Of a stretch of DNA of 64,000 nt, positions 10,107-21,367 are shown piece after piece. Origin of the DNA: Gigantopelta aegis. Its lineage: Eukaryota; Mollusca; Gastropoda; Neomphalida; Peltospiridae. The stretch is taken from the NCBI RefSeq assembly GCF_016097555.1, contig NC_054704.1, positions 23,686,231 to 23,750,230 on the forward strand. Reading direction: 5' to 3'. The notes beneath the pieces were generated by a model. That model was given only the letters and a program-made list of their open reading frames with translations, had not been told where the DNA came from and ran no database searches. The first letter of the stretch is position 1. Each line of letters begins with the position of its first letter. A program made the translations under genes and the position numbers.

Positions 10107-13100
10107 CTGGAAAAAAACCCAAAATAAATTAACAATTATGTAATTATTAATGGAGCCTTTAAACTACCCTTTTTTAGTCTAGTACATTACTTACACATTT
10201 TTTTATCTTAAAATTAGTGTTGACATTGAGTGTTGTGGAGGAGGATCTTTTTTTTTCTTCAATATTTTACATTTTGCTTACCTTTAAATACAATGTTATG
10301 AGATTGCACAGGATCAGTATTTAAAAAATAAATAAATGTGTACATGTAAATACAAATTAGAAATGTCTTGTTTTTTGTCATATTTTAGTCCATCAATAAG
10401 CTGAAATGGCTGCAAGAACATTTAGTGTTAACTTGATCGGAACACATTATCTATCAATCTCATTATGAAATACTGATTTCCCATTACATACTAATTATTA
10501 CTCAAACATGAATGTGACCATTTTGCAAATGACCAGTAACTCTTTGTTAACTTGTTCCAAATGGTGAAATCGGAACAAGAGGTTGGACGCAGCCCAGTTG
10601 TAAAGCGCTCGCTTTGTATGCAGTCAGTCTAGGATTGATTCTCATTCTAGCCAATGTGGCATGTGCTATCCTGTCTGTGGTATGGTGCATATAAAAGATC
10701 CCTTGCTAGTAATGATAAATTGGAGCAGATTTCTTCAAACTATATGTCAAAATTACTAAATGTTTGACATCCAATAGCCAGTGATGAATAAATCAATGTG
10801 CTCTAGTAGTGGTGTTAAACCAAAACTAACTTTATTCTAATATTAAAGTGGAATTCAGTCCAATTTAAAAAGTCAAAAAAATAAAAATAATAATAATTTA
10901 AAGCAGTGCCATTGTTTACATAACCTAGTACCTGCGTTCTCTTAGTTTCATCTTTTTCTTTTCTGGTGGAGTCACATCTTGAAACATGTCACACAGCAAG
11001 TCTTTCTCTTGACTGACATGTGTAGTAAGTTTCTAAGAACAGAAACAATTGATTATTATACATGTAAACTTGTCCAGGGCTTTAGTTTAAACAAAAGTTG
11101 AGGCGATAAACGTGCACAATATAAGTGCAAACACGCTGACCTCAATATGTTTCACCTCGAAGTCACTGAAATGTTATTCTGTAATTAGATTAAAATAACT
11201 TGTAATGCATTTCTGAATATCTACAACTCTTTACCAGCCTTTAATAACATTACTGCATTAAAAGACCTCATTGCAGGATTAAACCACTTTGGTAGATCCA
11301 TTCAGCTGACTGGGTTTTTTCTCATTCCAGCCAGTGCACCACAACTCGACAAAGACCATGGTATGTGCTTTCCTGTCTGTGGAAAAGTGCATATAAGAGA
11401 TCCCTTTCTGCATTAGGAAAAATGTAGCGGGTTTTCTCTGATGACTATAATTACCAAATGTTTGCCATCCAATAGCTGATGATTAATTAATCAATGTGCT
11501 TAATTAATCAAACTTCTTCTTGTTAAAAGTTTTTCCAATTGCTTTTTCATTATAATTCATTTTATGAATGGCTTTCAGATTTGGTATTTGTGTTCATTAA
11601 GTCTATAACCACACACCTCTCTGGCCCAGACATCTGACCCAAATGTAAGGTTAAATTTGTTGAACTTTGTTAGTTTATAATTGCTCATAACTTTGAAACC
11701 TTTCATGAATTGCATTAATATTTGTAATACATTTTCATCAAGTGATATCTCTAGGGCTTGAAATTATGAAGTTGTTACCTACATCAATTTTGAAATGTTT
11801 TTGCCATGGGTAAATGCTCACTGACAACAATTCTGAGCTGGCCTACAGCAATTTTAAAATGGTAACATTTGCCACAAACATAAAAAACAAAAATAATCCC
11901 TTCAGTCAACTGCAATAATTTTTATCCAGTGGCAAAAACTGATAAAGTCCTTGACCTATAGCAATATAAATTCAAGCCCCGTATCTCTGTGTTCACAAAA
12001 GAAGAAGATTGTTAACAAATATAAAGAAACTTAATTGTTTGAATCATCCTTTAAGCTACTTAGGAAAGTATTGTAATTGTGTAAATGTGCTTTATATGAA
12101 ATGTGGTTATGGAATGTGTTATAAAATGTAAAACGAATTTGGTATTAGACTAATGCTTCATACCTATTTTTTATGAAACTGTAGCTGTTATATTAATTGA
12201 TTTGTTTTCCTTATTCGGCATATGACATCATAGGTTTGCCATTCTAGTTTAGGGCTTAAGCTTGTTTAATTGTCTTTCATATTGGTTGACAAAATATAAT
12301 TTTGGCTGTATTGAAATACTTAAATATATTGTTAGAAATATAAATTTTACTTTAATACAATGGTTTGGCTGTATACTTTGAGAATAGATTTTGTTTAAAA
12401 ATAATTTTTTTAAAAAGAAGATAAAAATGCACATGTGAAATGTTTAGTTATGTTTACCTTTTATATTTACCAGAAGTTAAAATGACTCGATCTATGTTAA
12501 ACCTTTGCATTTACACATTTATGAGCTTACTAATTGTCTAGATTGCTACCACCAACACAAATAAGACTTCTTTTTTTAAAAATCTAAGTTAAACATAACA
12601 TAACTTCTTTACAAATTACAAATACTGTACAAAGAAAAAAAGAAGAGCATTTTGTAAGTATTCTAAAATTGTTTGTGTACCTTTGAAACAGTGCTTTGTC
12701 TTGATTTTGTTTTTCCATTTTGTGAATTAAACCTTAAATTAGGTTTCCTTTCTTCCATCTGTTTACGTTGCATTTTCTCACTTTGGTTTGAAGCTTCCTC
12801 GGACAAACTAGAAAGCTGAAAGATTCATGGTCATGTGATGAAAAGACATATTTTACATGTTGTTAAAAACAATAATAGATAAATAGGTTAAACAAAAAAC
12901 ACATGGTAAAACTAGAAACAAATTATAAAAAAATATATCCTGATATTCATATAAATCTTTATAAATCATGCTGAATGTAATTATATTGTGTGTATGTTTG
13001 GTGTGTGATGTAATATGGTGTGTAAATGTGTGTGTGTGTGTGTGTGTGTGTGCCTATTCATTTTGTGAGAATTGATTAGTCTTTTAAATATATACATGTA

Positions 13101-16100
13101 GGTTAAAAAGCAGCAGAAATCTACTTATAATTTAAATCACCAAATACATGATACTGCATTTAAAACCCATCCCATAACTAGTAAATTTAATATTAAATAT
13201 ATTGGATGTGTACTCTTTGTAAAACAAAACCCGCTGATTATGCATATATTTCATTATATTCCCAACATATTTTTATGAAAAGCATATTAAAAGAAAATAT
13301 AAAATTAAACAATTAGTTGAACTTAAATCTGGCATGTACCTGTGGTATTATTGTGCCCTGTTTTTGATTTTGTGAATGAAAACTCCTTAGAATAGATTTC
13401 CTTTCATCCACCTGTCTAAGTACTTTCTCACTGTGGTTTGAAGATTTCTCTGATAAACTAGTAAGCTGGAAAATATAAGTGACATTAAAAATTAATATTA
13501 AGTTATTGTAGGAATAACCAGTATGAAAAATAACATATACAGTTAGACTGTCAGATTTATTAATAATCAGCTATTGGGTGTCAGTAGTAGCAAGGGGTCA
13601 TTTATATGCACCATCCCAAAGACAGGATAGCACATACCAAGGCATTTAATATACCAGTTGTGGTGCACTGGTTGGAATGAGAAATAGCCTAATGGTCCCA
13701 CTGATGGGGATGGATCACAGACCATCATTAAATACTAAGTATATTATTATTATTATTATTATTAAAGGTGCATGCAGTCAATCTAATCAATCTACTTCAT
13801 TTTTAAAATGTCATAAAACTAGTAGACATGATTGTTTGAAGTTAATCCTTTAAATTAATGACTAAAGGCTTATGTTCAAAAGCAATACACGTCTACAGAG
13901 TTAGCCGACATCGGTAACTCCGACATCATGTGACACTGTCGGCTTGAGGGGAGGAACGTAGCCCAGTGGTACAGCGCTCGCTCAATGCGCCGTCGGTGTG
14001 GGATCGATCTCCGTCAGTGGGCCCATTGGGTATGTACTACCCTGTTTATGGGATGGTGCATATAAAAGATCCCTTGCTGCTAGTCGAAAAGAGTAGCCTA
14101 TGAAGTGGCGACAGCGGGTTTCCTCTCTCAATATCTGTGTGGTCCTTAACCATATGTCTGACACTATATAACTGTAAATAAAATGTGGTGAGTGCGTCAT
14201 TAAATAAAACATTTCTTTCTTTCTGTCGTTTCGCGATGAGATCAAGGATGCCAAATGGCTGTGTGTACTGCCAACCTGCTACAGCATCTTTGATTATGTA
14301 GTGTCATTGCAAAGAGGTGTTTTTAGACATCGGGTGCACAATTGTTCCAAATTTGCTCTGTCGCTGTTGGAAGGTGTGAATTCTGGTGTAATGAACAGAA
14401 TAACATTGGTGTACATTGGTTCCCAACAATTTGTGGTCGGATTGTGTAAATGTTGTAGTAACGACAGTCGTAACAAGGTTTGACTGTATTTCAAAAACTT
14501 GTCTTGAGAGTAAAGATATATACATTGTGTTTAATATTATATACCGGTATTTGGTCACACAAGTTGACCATACCTAAGAAGAACCCCATTAAAAAAAGGC
14601 AACAGTATATACATTACATGGAATAAAAGATATGATATGGTCATCAGAAATTCACTCGATGAGTCCTATTTTGCATACATGTATTTTTATACTGACTTGG
14701 ATTATGCAATACATATGTATGCATCAGTTTAAAATTTAAAATTTGAACACTCTACTGTAGTATTGTTTTTCTTACACACCCATTGGGGAGAATACCATGC
14801 ATTATTTTTGGTTACACATGGTTGTTTAACAATTTCAAGACATATGTCTGGCTGCTTTAGGCTGATGAACAGGTCACCAATGCCATACATCCAATGAAAA
14901 ACTACACAATGGAAATTGGTTAGACTATGATGTATAGTTAACCTGACATCCATGTGTCTGTGATGCGTAAGTCAGCTACAAGTACAACGGTTATAAATAA
15001 CTTTTAGCCAAAAAACATGTTAAAATTTGCTTAAAACATGGTTTTTGAGGATATGGCACAGCTTCTAAATTTTTTATAAAATCCACTATCCATGGGATCG
15101 GTGATTTAAAACACATTACTAGCCACAATTAAAAATTCACTAGCCCTACTTTAAGTTAATACAATTTTACTAAATAATAGTAATAATCAGATATGTCGCC
15201 TAAAGAGGGAGATAGAGCTTAAAAACACTAACGTTGGGGGTTGGGGTGGGGGCAGGATATTCATATTTACAAAACAGACTTAACTGCAACATATGACCTT
15301 TTTTTTTTACTAGCCGTTGGCATGGCAATAGTAGTTATTTACTAGCCCAAAATTTAATATCACTAGCCATGGGAGTGGGGCTACCATAATCTAGAAACCC
15401 TGGGATATGTAAGAAATAGAATAATACATTTGTGTCTGTTCGATACCATTTATCTAACAACTCGTTTAAAAACATTTCAAACTCGCTTTCGCTCGTTAGA
15501 TACATTTTAAAACAACTCGTGAGATAAATGGTATCTAACAGCCACTTATGCATTATTCTATATGTTTCAAAAAAAAGTTATGAGTGCATATTTTATATAA
15601 TTTACTACAGGAAACTTTATTACTGGAGACTGAAAAACTGCATTATAGTGAAAGACACTACTAATATAATTATAATATACACGTTGATTCCAGGGAACTT
15701 TTGTTTTCAAAATCTTGATTTTTCTAGTCAGTTGAAAAGTGATTAGCAATTGCTGTTTATAGGGAGAGTAAACTAAAACATGATGCATACCCTGACCACC
15801 AACACATTGACACTTTAACAAATAAAAAACGCGTAATATTAGAGTTAATAATAATAATAAAAAAATATATTCTTGCTATTGGGCAGTCATTTTCTTTTGT
15901 TTTCGATGTGTCTGGTACTCTAGTTTGGGGTGAAGTGATGTCAGCTCCTACCAACTCCTGTCTGCATAGTGTAAACAAAATCAGTAATTTACGACAAGGC
16001 GCTTCTCTTTGATCAACCTGACTTGTAAAACAACATAAATGACATAATAATATAATAAACTATTTAACTAAATATATTTTCAGTTGCATTAATGGAACAA

Positions 16101-19100
16101 AATGGGGTTACATTATTTTTCTCTGTTAAATAATCCAAAGGACAAATTAGGCCTATTGGTATGCTAACACAACCACCCACGATACCCACGTGATAATTTT
16201 CCTTTCTTTGGGACTATGTAAGTGGTCAGTTCTGTGATTTCGATGGGAAAGTCTACTTAATCAATAGTTTTACAGAACTATCAACAGTAATAAACCATGT
16301 CCATTATCATTTTAGGGGCAATAAGTTATTATACAATATTGGTATGTATTTTTGTGTCTAGACAGTGGTAATTAATTGGCTCGTCTGGTTTCCTATCAAA
16401 TATACACCTGCCAATCAGGAAGCACAGGTAGAGGCATCTAACAGAATAGACCAATTAACTAAGAAAACACTTTGTGTATCATTTCAGTATATAGGTTAAT
16501 GCATGGACAAAACATGGTACAATTATTTCGACTTGTTGTGTAGCCACTTTGACAATGGTGGTTTATTTTGTATTGAAAAATAATATATACTTATTGCTGG
16601 CTTACTGTGATGGATATTATTACAGAACATTGCAATGCATGCTTATTTTATCATTCCGCAAAAACCTTTGTTTCTGTAGTTCTAAGACTCATTCCTGATG
16701 TTACTCATTGAGTATTACATAACCATCGGCTCGCCAGAGGGCGTATTCACTGGAATGGAACAAAATGGCTGCACCCGTTATATATAATAGCCGTCACATT
16801 TAACCGTTTTATTATTTAAATATAATAATATACTTGTTGATATTAAGCAATATGTGCATTATATATTGTTGAACATACGTACCAGTCCAAAGGCCTTGCG
16901 TGAGCAATCCTTTAATATTTTAAAATTGTGAAGCGATCTCTGAAACTTATGTAGCAATTCTGCTATTCAAGGTGTTAAGTGATCAGTTCACATCAATTCA
17001 GAATTAAATTTGGATCAGCACCAGAACAGCAATCTACTGTGGGAGTTAGAAACCATTTGGAAACTGATCTATTGCACTGCTCAATTACCAAGTAGAAAAT
17101 TAAACATAAAAAGCCATCTTCATTATGATAACAGCAAAACTACCCAATGTCTGCATAATGATAACATTGACCAACCAGTAATATTTACAAGATTATTATT
17201 ATTTGTAACAAATATTATTCATACCTGAGATATTCCAGAGAGAGTAGGTGACAATAATCTTGGTGAAGACTCCAATGACATCTGAATAGGGGAGGTAATC
17301 TGTTGCATTCTGGATAACACTTGAGCCAATGTTGTCTTTGACTGGGTCATCTGAGGGTGGACCAATTCCAAATCAGCTGTGCTAGCAATGGATAAGCTCT
17401 CCAGATCCTTCACACTGTTATCAGCTTCCCATGGTATTGAACTTGCAGGAGATGAAGGCTTTTGCTGATGTAATTTATCATTTAACAACATTTGTGTGTT
17501 TTTCTGCCTTGAGAACTTTGAATTTGTGACAGTTAAAGAATCACCCATGTCATTATCTTTTTTCAAACACTTTTTACAGTTTGTTATTTCAGCTCTGTAA
17601 CTCTTGGAACGATTTGCCTTTGGTACGGTCTTTTCTGAATTTGATGAGTACAAAGCATTTGAAGGTTTCTGAATTTGTTGAGCATTACCTGATATTGTTC
17701 TCCGTCTCTGTGTATATGTTTTAGTTTGTTTTGGAAACACCTTATCAACAAGAGTGCCCTTTTCTTTCTTCGACACAAATGCTACCGTACTATCTTTAAC
17801 ATATTCTTTCTTCTCATTCTTCTTTGTGAAAGACTGCCCATCTGAAATGGGACCAAATATCAGACCTTTGTGGTTAGTGTAATAGCCATAATCGTCATCA
17901 GAGTCTGCACCATGGTTATCAGAGTTTGCACCTTGGTCATCAAAATTGGCATCACGGTCATCAAAAACTGATGGTGACAATCCTGCTGACACATTGTCAC
18001 TTCCACCATAGATGATTGGTCCAACAAGCAAACCCTTTCTGTTTCTATAGAAAGTAGAGTGCTCTGTCGACTGATCTTCTTGTAGAGAATTACTCTTGAA
18101 CCTATTGCTTTTAGAATATTCAGGAGAAAACTGTTTGTGTCTAGGGCGAAGCCTTTGTTTCACTGCATGAGTATCAGTTCTTGGTCTATGCTTTAGATTT
18201 AGTTTTAACTCAGAAATATCTTTCTGTGGTCTTAACTGTTTATTTAAGACAATTTTGCCAGGCTCTCTCTCATTTTCAGATTTTGAGTTTTGTGCTTTTT
18301 GTTTCTTTGGACATCTCAGCATTTTAGCTATTGGTGTTGGGGGTTTTTGTTTCTTTTTATTTTCTGGTGTATTCAAAGTCTGCTTGGAAACATTACCATT
18401 CAATTTAGGTTTAATGAGTTGTACTTGTTTATTCTGTAAACTTTTATCATCTTCAAAATTAAATGACTTTCTGGCTGTTTTTTTCTTTTGGGAAGTCAGT
18501 TTGGATGAGCTCATGGACTGGTTTTTCACCTCTGGATTCAATGAAATTTCATCCTCAATATATAACTCCACATTATCAATTACGTCAAAATCAAAAACAT
18601 CTTTGTCTTTGATCAATGTTTTCTTTTGTCTGCCTATGCATGGTACATCTGTCAAATTACTAACCTTCATTGTTATTTTACTTTTAGAGGGGTAGGATTT
18701 TGTTTTATTATTCCTTGGTGAAAAACTCACTCTAGAATTATTCTTTGATTTGATTTTTACTTCACTTGAATTTCTGAAAATAGAAATAAACTTATATATG
18801 TATTGTAAGAATCTTTCATTACATAAATTAAATAAATTAGTTAACTTCTAGAATCTAATTACCAATATATTCCTGTAGAAAAGTAATAAAATCAAGCATA
18901 AATTCCAACATCTCATGCAGGATGTTTTCCTAGAAGGGGCAAGATATGTTGTCACTTAATAATGAGTAGGAAGAATATCAAAAATATCAAATGCCCAGCT
19001 TTCTAGGTTTCAGGGGCATAATACCCCAGAAAACTTTGAAAACTAGATCCTGTATTCTACACTTATTAAATGTATTTTTCATGTTGTATAACATTTGTAT

Positions 19101-20989
19101 ACACTGAATAAGTCATGTACCAAATTGTTAGATAAAATGAAATAATTACTTACATGAACTACTAAATTGTTAGTTACAATTAATGACACCATTAGAGCAC
19201 ACTGATTGATTGATTAATCATCGGCTGTTGGATGTCTGGTAAGTCTGACACGTAGTCATCAGAGAAAACCCAAGTGCTACATTTTTTCCGTATGCAGCAA
19301 GGATCTTTTATATGCATTTTCCCACAAATAGGAAAGCACATACCACAGCCTTTGACCAGTTGTGGTGCATTGGTTGGAACAAGAAAAAACCCAATCAGTT
19401 GAATAGATCCACCAAGGTGGTTCGATCCTGCGACGCAAGCACCTCAAGCAAGCACTCAACCGACTTTGCGAATTCCTTCCGCCAAATTACATATGAAATA
19501 CATTTTCCTGTTTCGAATACCAGTGTCTGTGTGTCCAGCTGTGTGTTAATCTTTGCAGCAGTCATTTTTAATTTCACTTAGTACTTTAACTACTTATCAT
19601 ATTTTTTTGTACATACAAAATTATTACAAGGTAAAATCCAGCTTGGACTGCTACAAACATTAGGATTTATATTTAATATGTGATTTGCCACCAAAAAACG
19701 CTCCGTTAGTCAGAAACATCTTTCAATAGAACCAAACCCTTTAAAACCTTCAGCAAGTGCTTGTGGAATCTCATGTTCAGGCAACATCTATTATATTAAT
19801 TTATTACCTCAGCAGGCACTCATAACGGGGAAAATAAAAATCATAATTTCTCACTGACAAATTATCATGCATTGGTTTAACGAACACTACTATTGGACGA
19901 TTTGACGCCAACAAACCAATCACCTTGTCGGTTCTAAATATGACGTCATCACGATTTAGCAAAGCACACTCAATGACGTCACGTAGTTTAAAGCGTTTAC
20001 ATTTACATCTTTCTGGTTTCAGTGTTAAACTTGTAATAAAATGGTATAGATTTTGTTTTACAAAATATATAGAACTTTGAGTTTTGAAAATTATCTGTGA
20101 ACCGCGAATAAAATACAAAGTTAAAGCAACAGCCAGAACAGTAAAGTAGTTTACGTTGTTTCTATATACTTGAACGTGTAGCCGATGAAGGCTATATCGA
20201 AAACAAAGGTTTTTAAAAACCCCAAATAGCTGGGGTAATAAATAGAATAACAAACTCGGTACCAGTTATTATCAAATTTATGTCCCTCATGAAATAATTT
20301 TCACTTGTCACTTGCTAAAGCTTGTGACAGGTGAACATTATTTCACTCGGGACATAAATTTGATAATAACTGGTAACTCGTTTATTATCCTCTATATAAT
20401 TCCCATGTCGACATGACAGTTATATCAATCAGATTATTATAATAGGGTACCTGAAACTGTTATTTTTCAGTATTCCTGTTGGTTTGTCAGGAGTCTCTTC
20501 AATAATTTCAGGAATGCCATAATTCAAGGCATATTGTGTTGCTTCATATTTCTTGCTGTTACCAAGGACATCATGTTTGGGATCATTTAGCCAATGTTGC
20601 ACTTTTTCTTGACTGGAAATAACAGGTGATGGAGATGTTGAAAGCAAAGACGAGACTTCAGAATCAACCTTTGATGAACCTTTCTTTTTTGCAGAGGAAT
20701 ATTTAGGTGTTGAAGAAGCCAGCTTTAGGTCTAAGATAGGTTTTTTCAGTGGTGTGACACATAATATGGCCTTAGTGTAATTCTTCTTTTGATTAGTCTC
20801 TAACTGCTTCCATTTGTCTTTGATTTTCAGATTAATTTGTTCCCGTGTTAAGAATGTATAAAGTGATCCAAGTCGTGCCTTTTGTTCCTGGTAAAACAGT
20901 TGGTAGCTTACCACCTTTTGATGTCGAAATGGTGTTGATGGTCTAGGGGTGTCTAATGAATTTAAAGATGCTCGCCGTGGCTTTGCCAT
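10031..20989 (-). CDS. Unrecognised 841-aa protein with HMG-box-like N-terminus and PP1-docking motif (gene B)
   Basis: The six exons (20989-20451, 18773-17225, 13465-13340, 12815-12681, 11032-10932, 10106-10031) join in phase. The start is the ATG at 20989. Residues about 28-73 (SYQLFYQEQKARL...IKDKWKQLE...KNYTK) have the aromatic/basic spacing of an HMG box. Residues 194-197 are RVSF followed by SP, a canonical RVxF docking motif for protein phosphatase 1. GILKNNSF lies shortly before it. Lysine-rich, SP/TP-containing disordered sequence follows. RKGLLVGPI (425-433) and HKGLIFGPI (481-489) form an internal repeat around an acidic DDRDANFDDQGAN stretch. Two consecutive exons encode related 42- and 45-residue segments. 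The C-terminus has PPEKKKMKLRERR and ends FETMFDERDIFL. I infer a nuclear, possibly chromosome-associated PP1 regulator; the family is not recognised, and Ki-67/Repo-Man-like function is only a guess from RVxF. Confidence 0.75.
10107..10931 (-). other. Gene B last intron, contains a SINE
   Basis: AT-rich; one forward-oriented SINE (10576-10845) and nothing else recognised. Confidence 0.6.
10576..10845 (+). mobile_element. tRNA-derived SINE, diverged
   Basis: The head GCAGCCCAGTTGTAAAGCGC then GATTGATTCTCATTCTAGCC is tRNA-like (A and B box). The core GGTGCATATAAAAGATCCC follows, and the tail has TTTGACATCCAATAGCC and GGTGTTAAACC. Confidence 0.85.
10932..11032 (-). CDS. Gene B exon (KLTTHVSQEKD...KLRER)
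   Basis: Phase 0 entry after GTTCTTAG, donor CGCAG/GTACTA. Encodes LLCDMFQDVTPPEKKKMKLR, an acidic-to-basic switch resembling a nuclear localisation signal. Confidence 0.75.
11284..11515 (+). mobile_element. SINE, head truncated
   Basis: Has TCATTCCAGCCAGTGCACC, TGCTTTCCTGTCTGTGG, AAGTGCATATAAGAGATCCC and the tail TTTGCCATCCAATAGCTGATG, in the order of the full copies; the tRNA-like head is degenerate. Confidence 0.75.
11756..11990. mobile_element. Short inverted-repeat element, family B copy 2
   Basis: The ends GGGCTTGAAATTATG and ATAAATTCAAGCCCC are inverted. GGCAAAAACTGA and CAATTTTGA blocks recall the copy at 5880-6177. Confidence 0.5.
11991..12680 (-). other. Gene B intron, plain AT-rich
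   Basis: No repeat or exon recognised; the frame at 12249-12434 is low complexity. Confidence 0.5.
12681..12815 (-). CDS. Gene B duplicated exon, second member
   Basis: 45 codons, phase 0 at both ends: LSSLSEEASNQSEKM then EERKPNLRFNSQNGK. It aligns with the preceding exon (13340-13465) at LSSLSE, SNxSEKxxR, ERKxxLR and SQN. Donor AAG/GTACAC. Confidence 0.78.
13020..13051. repeat. (TG)n microsatellite
   Basis: About fifteen TG units in a gene B intron. Confidence 0.9.
13340..13465 (-). CDS. Gene B duplicated exon, first member
   Basis: 42 codons, phase 0 at both ends: LTSLSEKSSNHSEKV then DERKSILRSFHSQNQ. Acceptor TTTTCCAG, donor CACAG/GTACAT. Being symmetric, either duplicate can be skipped without shifting the frame. 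Confidence 0.78.
13566..13736 (-). mobile_element. SINE fragment
   Basis: Reverse copy: AGCTATTGGGTGTCAG, AGCAAGGGGTCATTTATATG, CAGTTGTGGTGCACTGG, ending in GGGATGGATCACAGACC. Confidence 0.75.
13934..14222 (+). mobile_element. tRNA-derived SINE, near full length
   Basis: tRNA-like head GTAGCCCAGTGGTACAGCGC with B-box GGGATCGATCTCC. The core ATATAAAAGATCCCTTGCTG, then GAAGTGGCGACAGCGGG, TGTGTGGTCCTTAACC and the tail GTCATTAAATAAAAC follow. A possible short target duplication CTGTCG lies on both sides. Confidence 0.9.
15417..15561. repeat. Hairpin (fold-back) element
   Basis: TAGAATAATACATTTG...GATACCATTTATCTAAC pairs with GAGATAAATGGTATCTAAC...GCATTATTCTA. The arms are about 55 bp, with a short AAACTCGCTTTCGCTCG loop. 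Confidence 0.85.
15770..16905. repeat. Dispersed 1.1-1.3 kb repeat, copy 1
   Basis: Collinear with 21368-22665 in the same orientation: AGAGTAAACT, ACTTTAACAAATAAAAAACG, TTTACGACAAGGCGCTTC, AACTATTTAACTAAATATAT, and near the end AAAATGGCTGCACCC and CCGTCACATTTAACCG. No coding capacity or terminal repeat was found, so the class is unknown. Confidence 0.8.
17225..18773 (-). CDS. Gene B large exon (RVSF and KGLxxGPI repeats)
   Basis: Acceptor TTTTCAG, donor TCTCAG/GTATGA, 516 codons after completing a split Arg. Begins NSSEVKIKSKNNS-RVSFSP. The middle carries the two KGL[LI]xGPI motifs (codons near 18040 and 17872). The last part is SP-rich (SRMQQITSPIQMSLESSPRL). The composition is disordered and basic. 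Confidence 0.85.
19193..19478 (-). mobile_element. SINE, reverse copy
   Basis: Tail ATTAATCATCGGCTGTTGG, core GCAAGGATCTTTTATATGC, CAGTTGTGGTGCATTGG, and a tRNA-like head at the right ending GCAAGCACTCAACCGAC. Confidence 0.85.
20236..20399. repeat. Hairpin (fold-back) element
   Basis: The left arm has CCAGTTATTATCAAATTTAT and GTCCCTCATGAAATAA. The right arm holds their inverse (TTATTTCACTCGGGAC, then ATAAATTTGATAATAACTGG). The arms are about 75 bp with a short GCTAAAGC loop. Confidence 0.88.
20451..20989 (-). CDS. Gene B first coding exon
   Basis: Starts at the ATG at 20989 (AGC-ATG-GCA context); the in-frame GTG two codons upstream is not used as a start in animals. Encodes MAKPRRASLNS, the HMG-box-like segment at residues 28-73, a serine-rich linker, an SSQEKVQHWLNDPKHDVLG segment and EETPDKPTGILKNNSF. 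Donor TTTCAG/GTACCC leaves two bases. Confidence 0.82.
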
Positions 20990-21367
20990 GCTCACTTCTG
21001 TTTTTCACATCGGAAATTGTACCATAAAACTAAAACAAATCTTTATATATTTAAAATAATTTTTAAAATGCCTTGATTCATTTACATTTTCCAGCCTAAG
21101 TAAAAAAAAAAAATTTGCAATAAAAACTTAACTAAAAATGCTGACACACTACACACCATGTGACTTGTACACATTAAAGAAAAACCTCAACAAGTTTTAT
21201 GTGCCTTATTTTTCACTAAAATACATTATGCAATTTGCATTTAAAAAGCAAAAGCTGGGGAGGGGGGTGTTCTGTAGGCTTTAGACTATACCAGTGTTAC
21301 AGCGATAAACATTGTGCCCTGACCAAAATAATTGGGCCCAAATTAAACCAATGAAATTTTAAGCTTT
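20990..21367. other. Upstream of gene B
   Basis: On the - strand an ATG-TGA mini-frame lies just before the start, and AAAAACAG there could be an acceptor for a 5' UTR exon. No TATA-type promoter can be argued. Confidence 0.3.

Larger units (their letters stand above)
13466..17224 (-). other. Gene B intron of 3.76 kb
   Basis: Holds SINE copies, a hairpin element (15417-15561), a repeat unit of about 1.1 kb (15770-16905) and, at 15045-15405, a run of ACTAGCC-containing segments between GCACAGCTTCTAAAT and TCTAGAAACCCTGGG that may be another old inverted-repeat element. No exon recognised. Confidence 0.6.
18774..20450 (-). other. Gene B first coding intron
   Basis: Contains a SINE (19193-19478), a segment with two TGACGTCA palindromes (19941-19948, 19974-19981) and a hairpin element (20236-20399). 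The 149-codon minus frame at 19804-20253 runs through the TGACGTCA segment, resembles no protein I know and is not annotated. Confidence 0.6.

Noticed and set aside
13946-14010. tRNA gene
   Set aside because: The A-box/B-box resemblance is that of SINE heads; it is followed by the SINE body and has no acceptor-stem pairing that I can support. The same applies at 10580 and 22780.
19804-20253. 149-codon minus-strand frame in a gene B intron
   Set aside because: No domain, no family resemblance, overlaps a hairpin element; open by chance in repeat-derived sequence.
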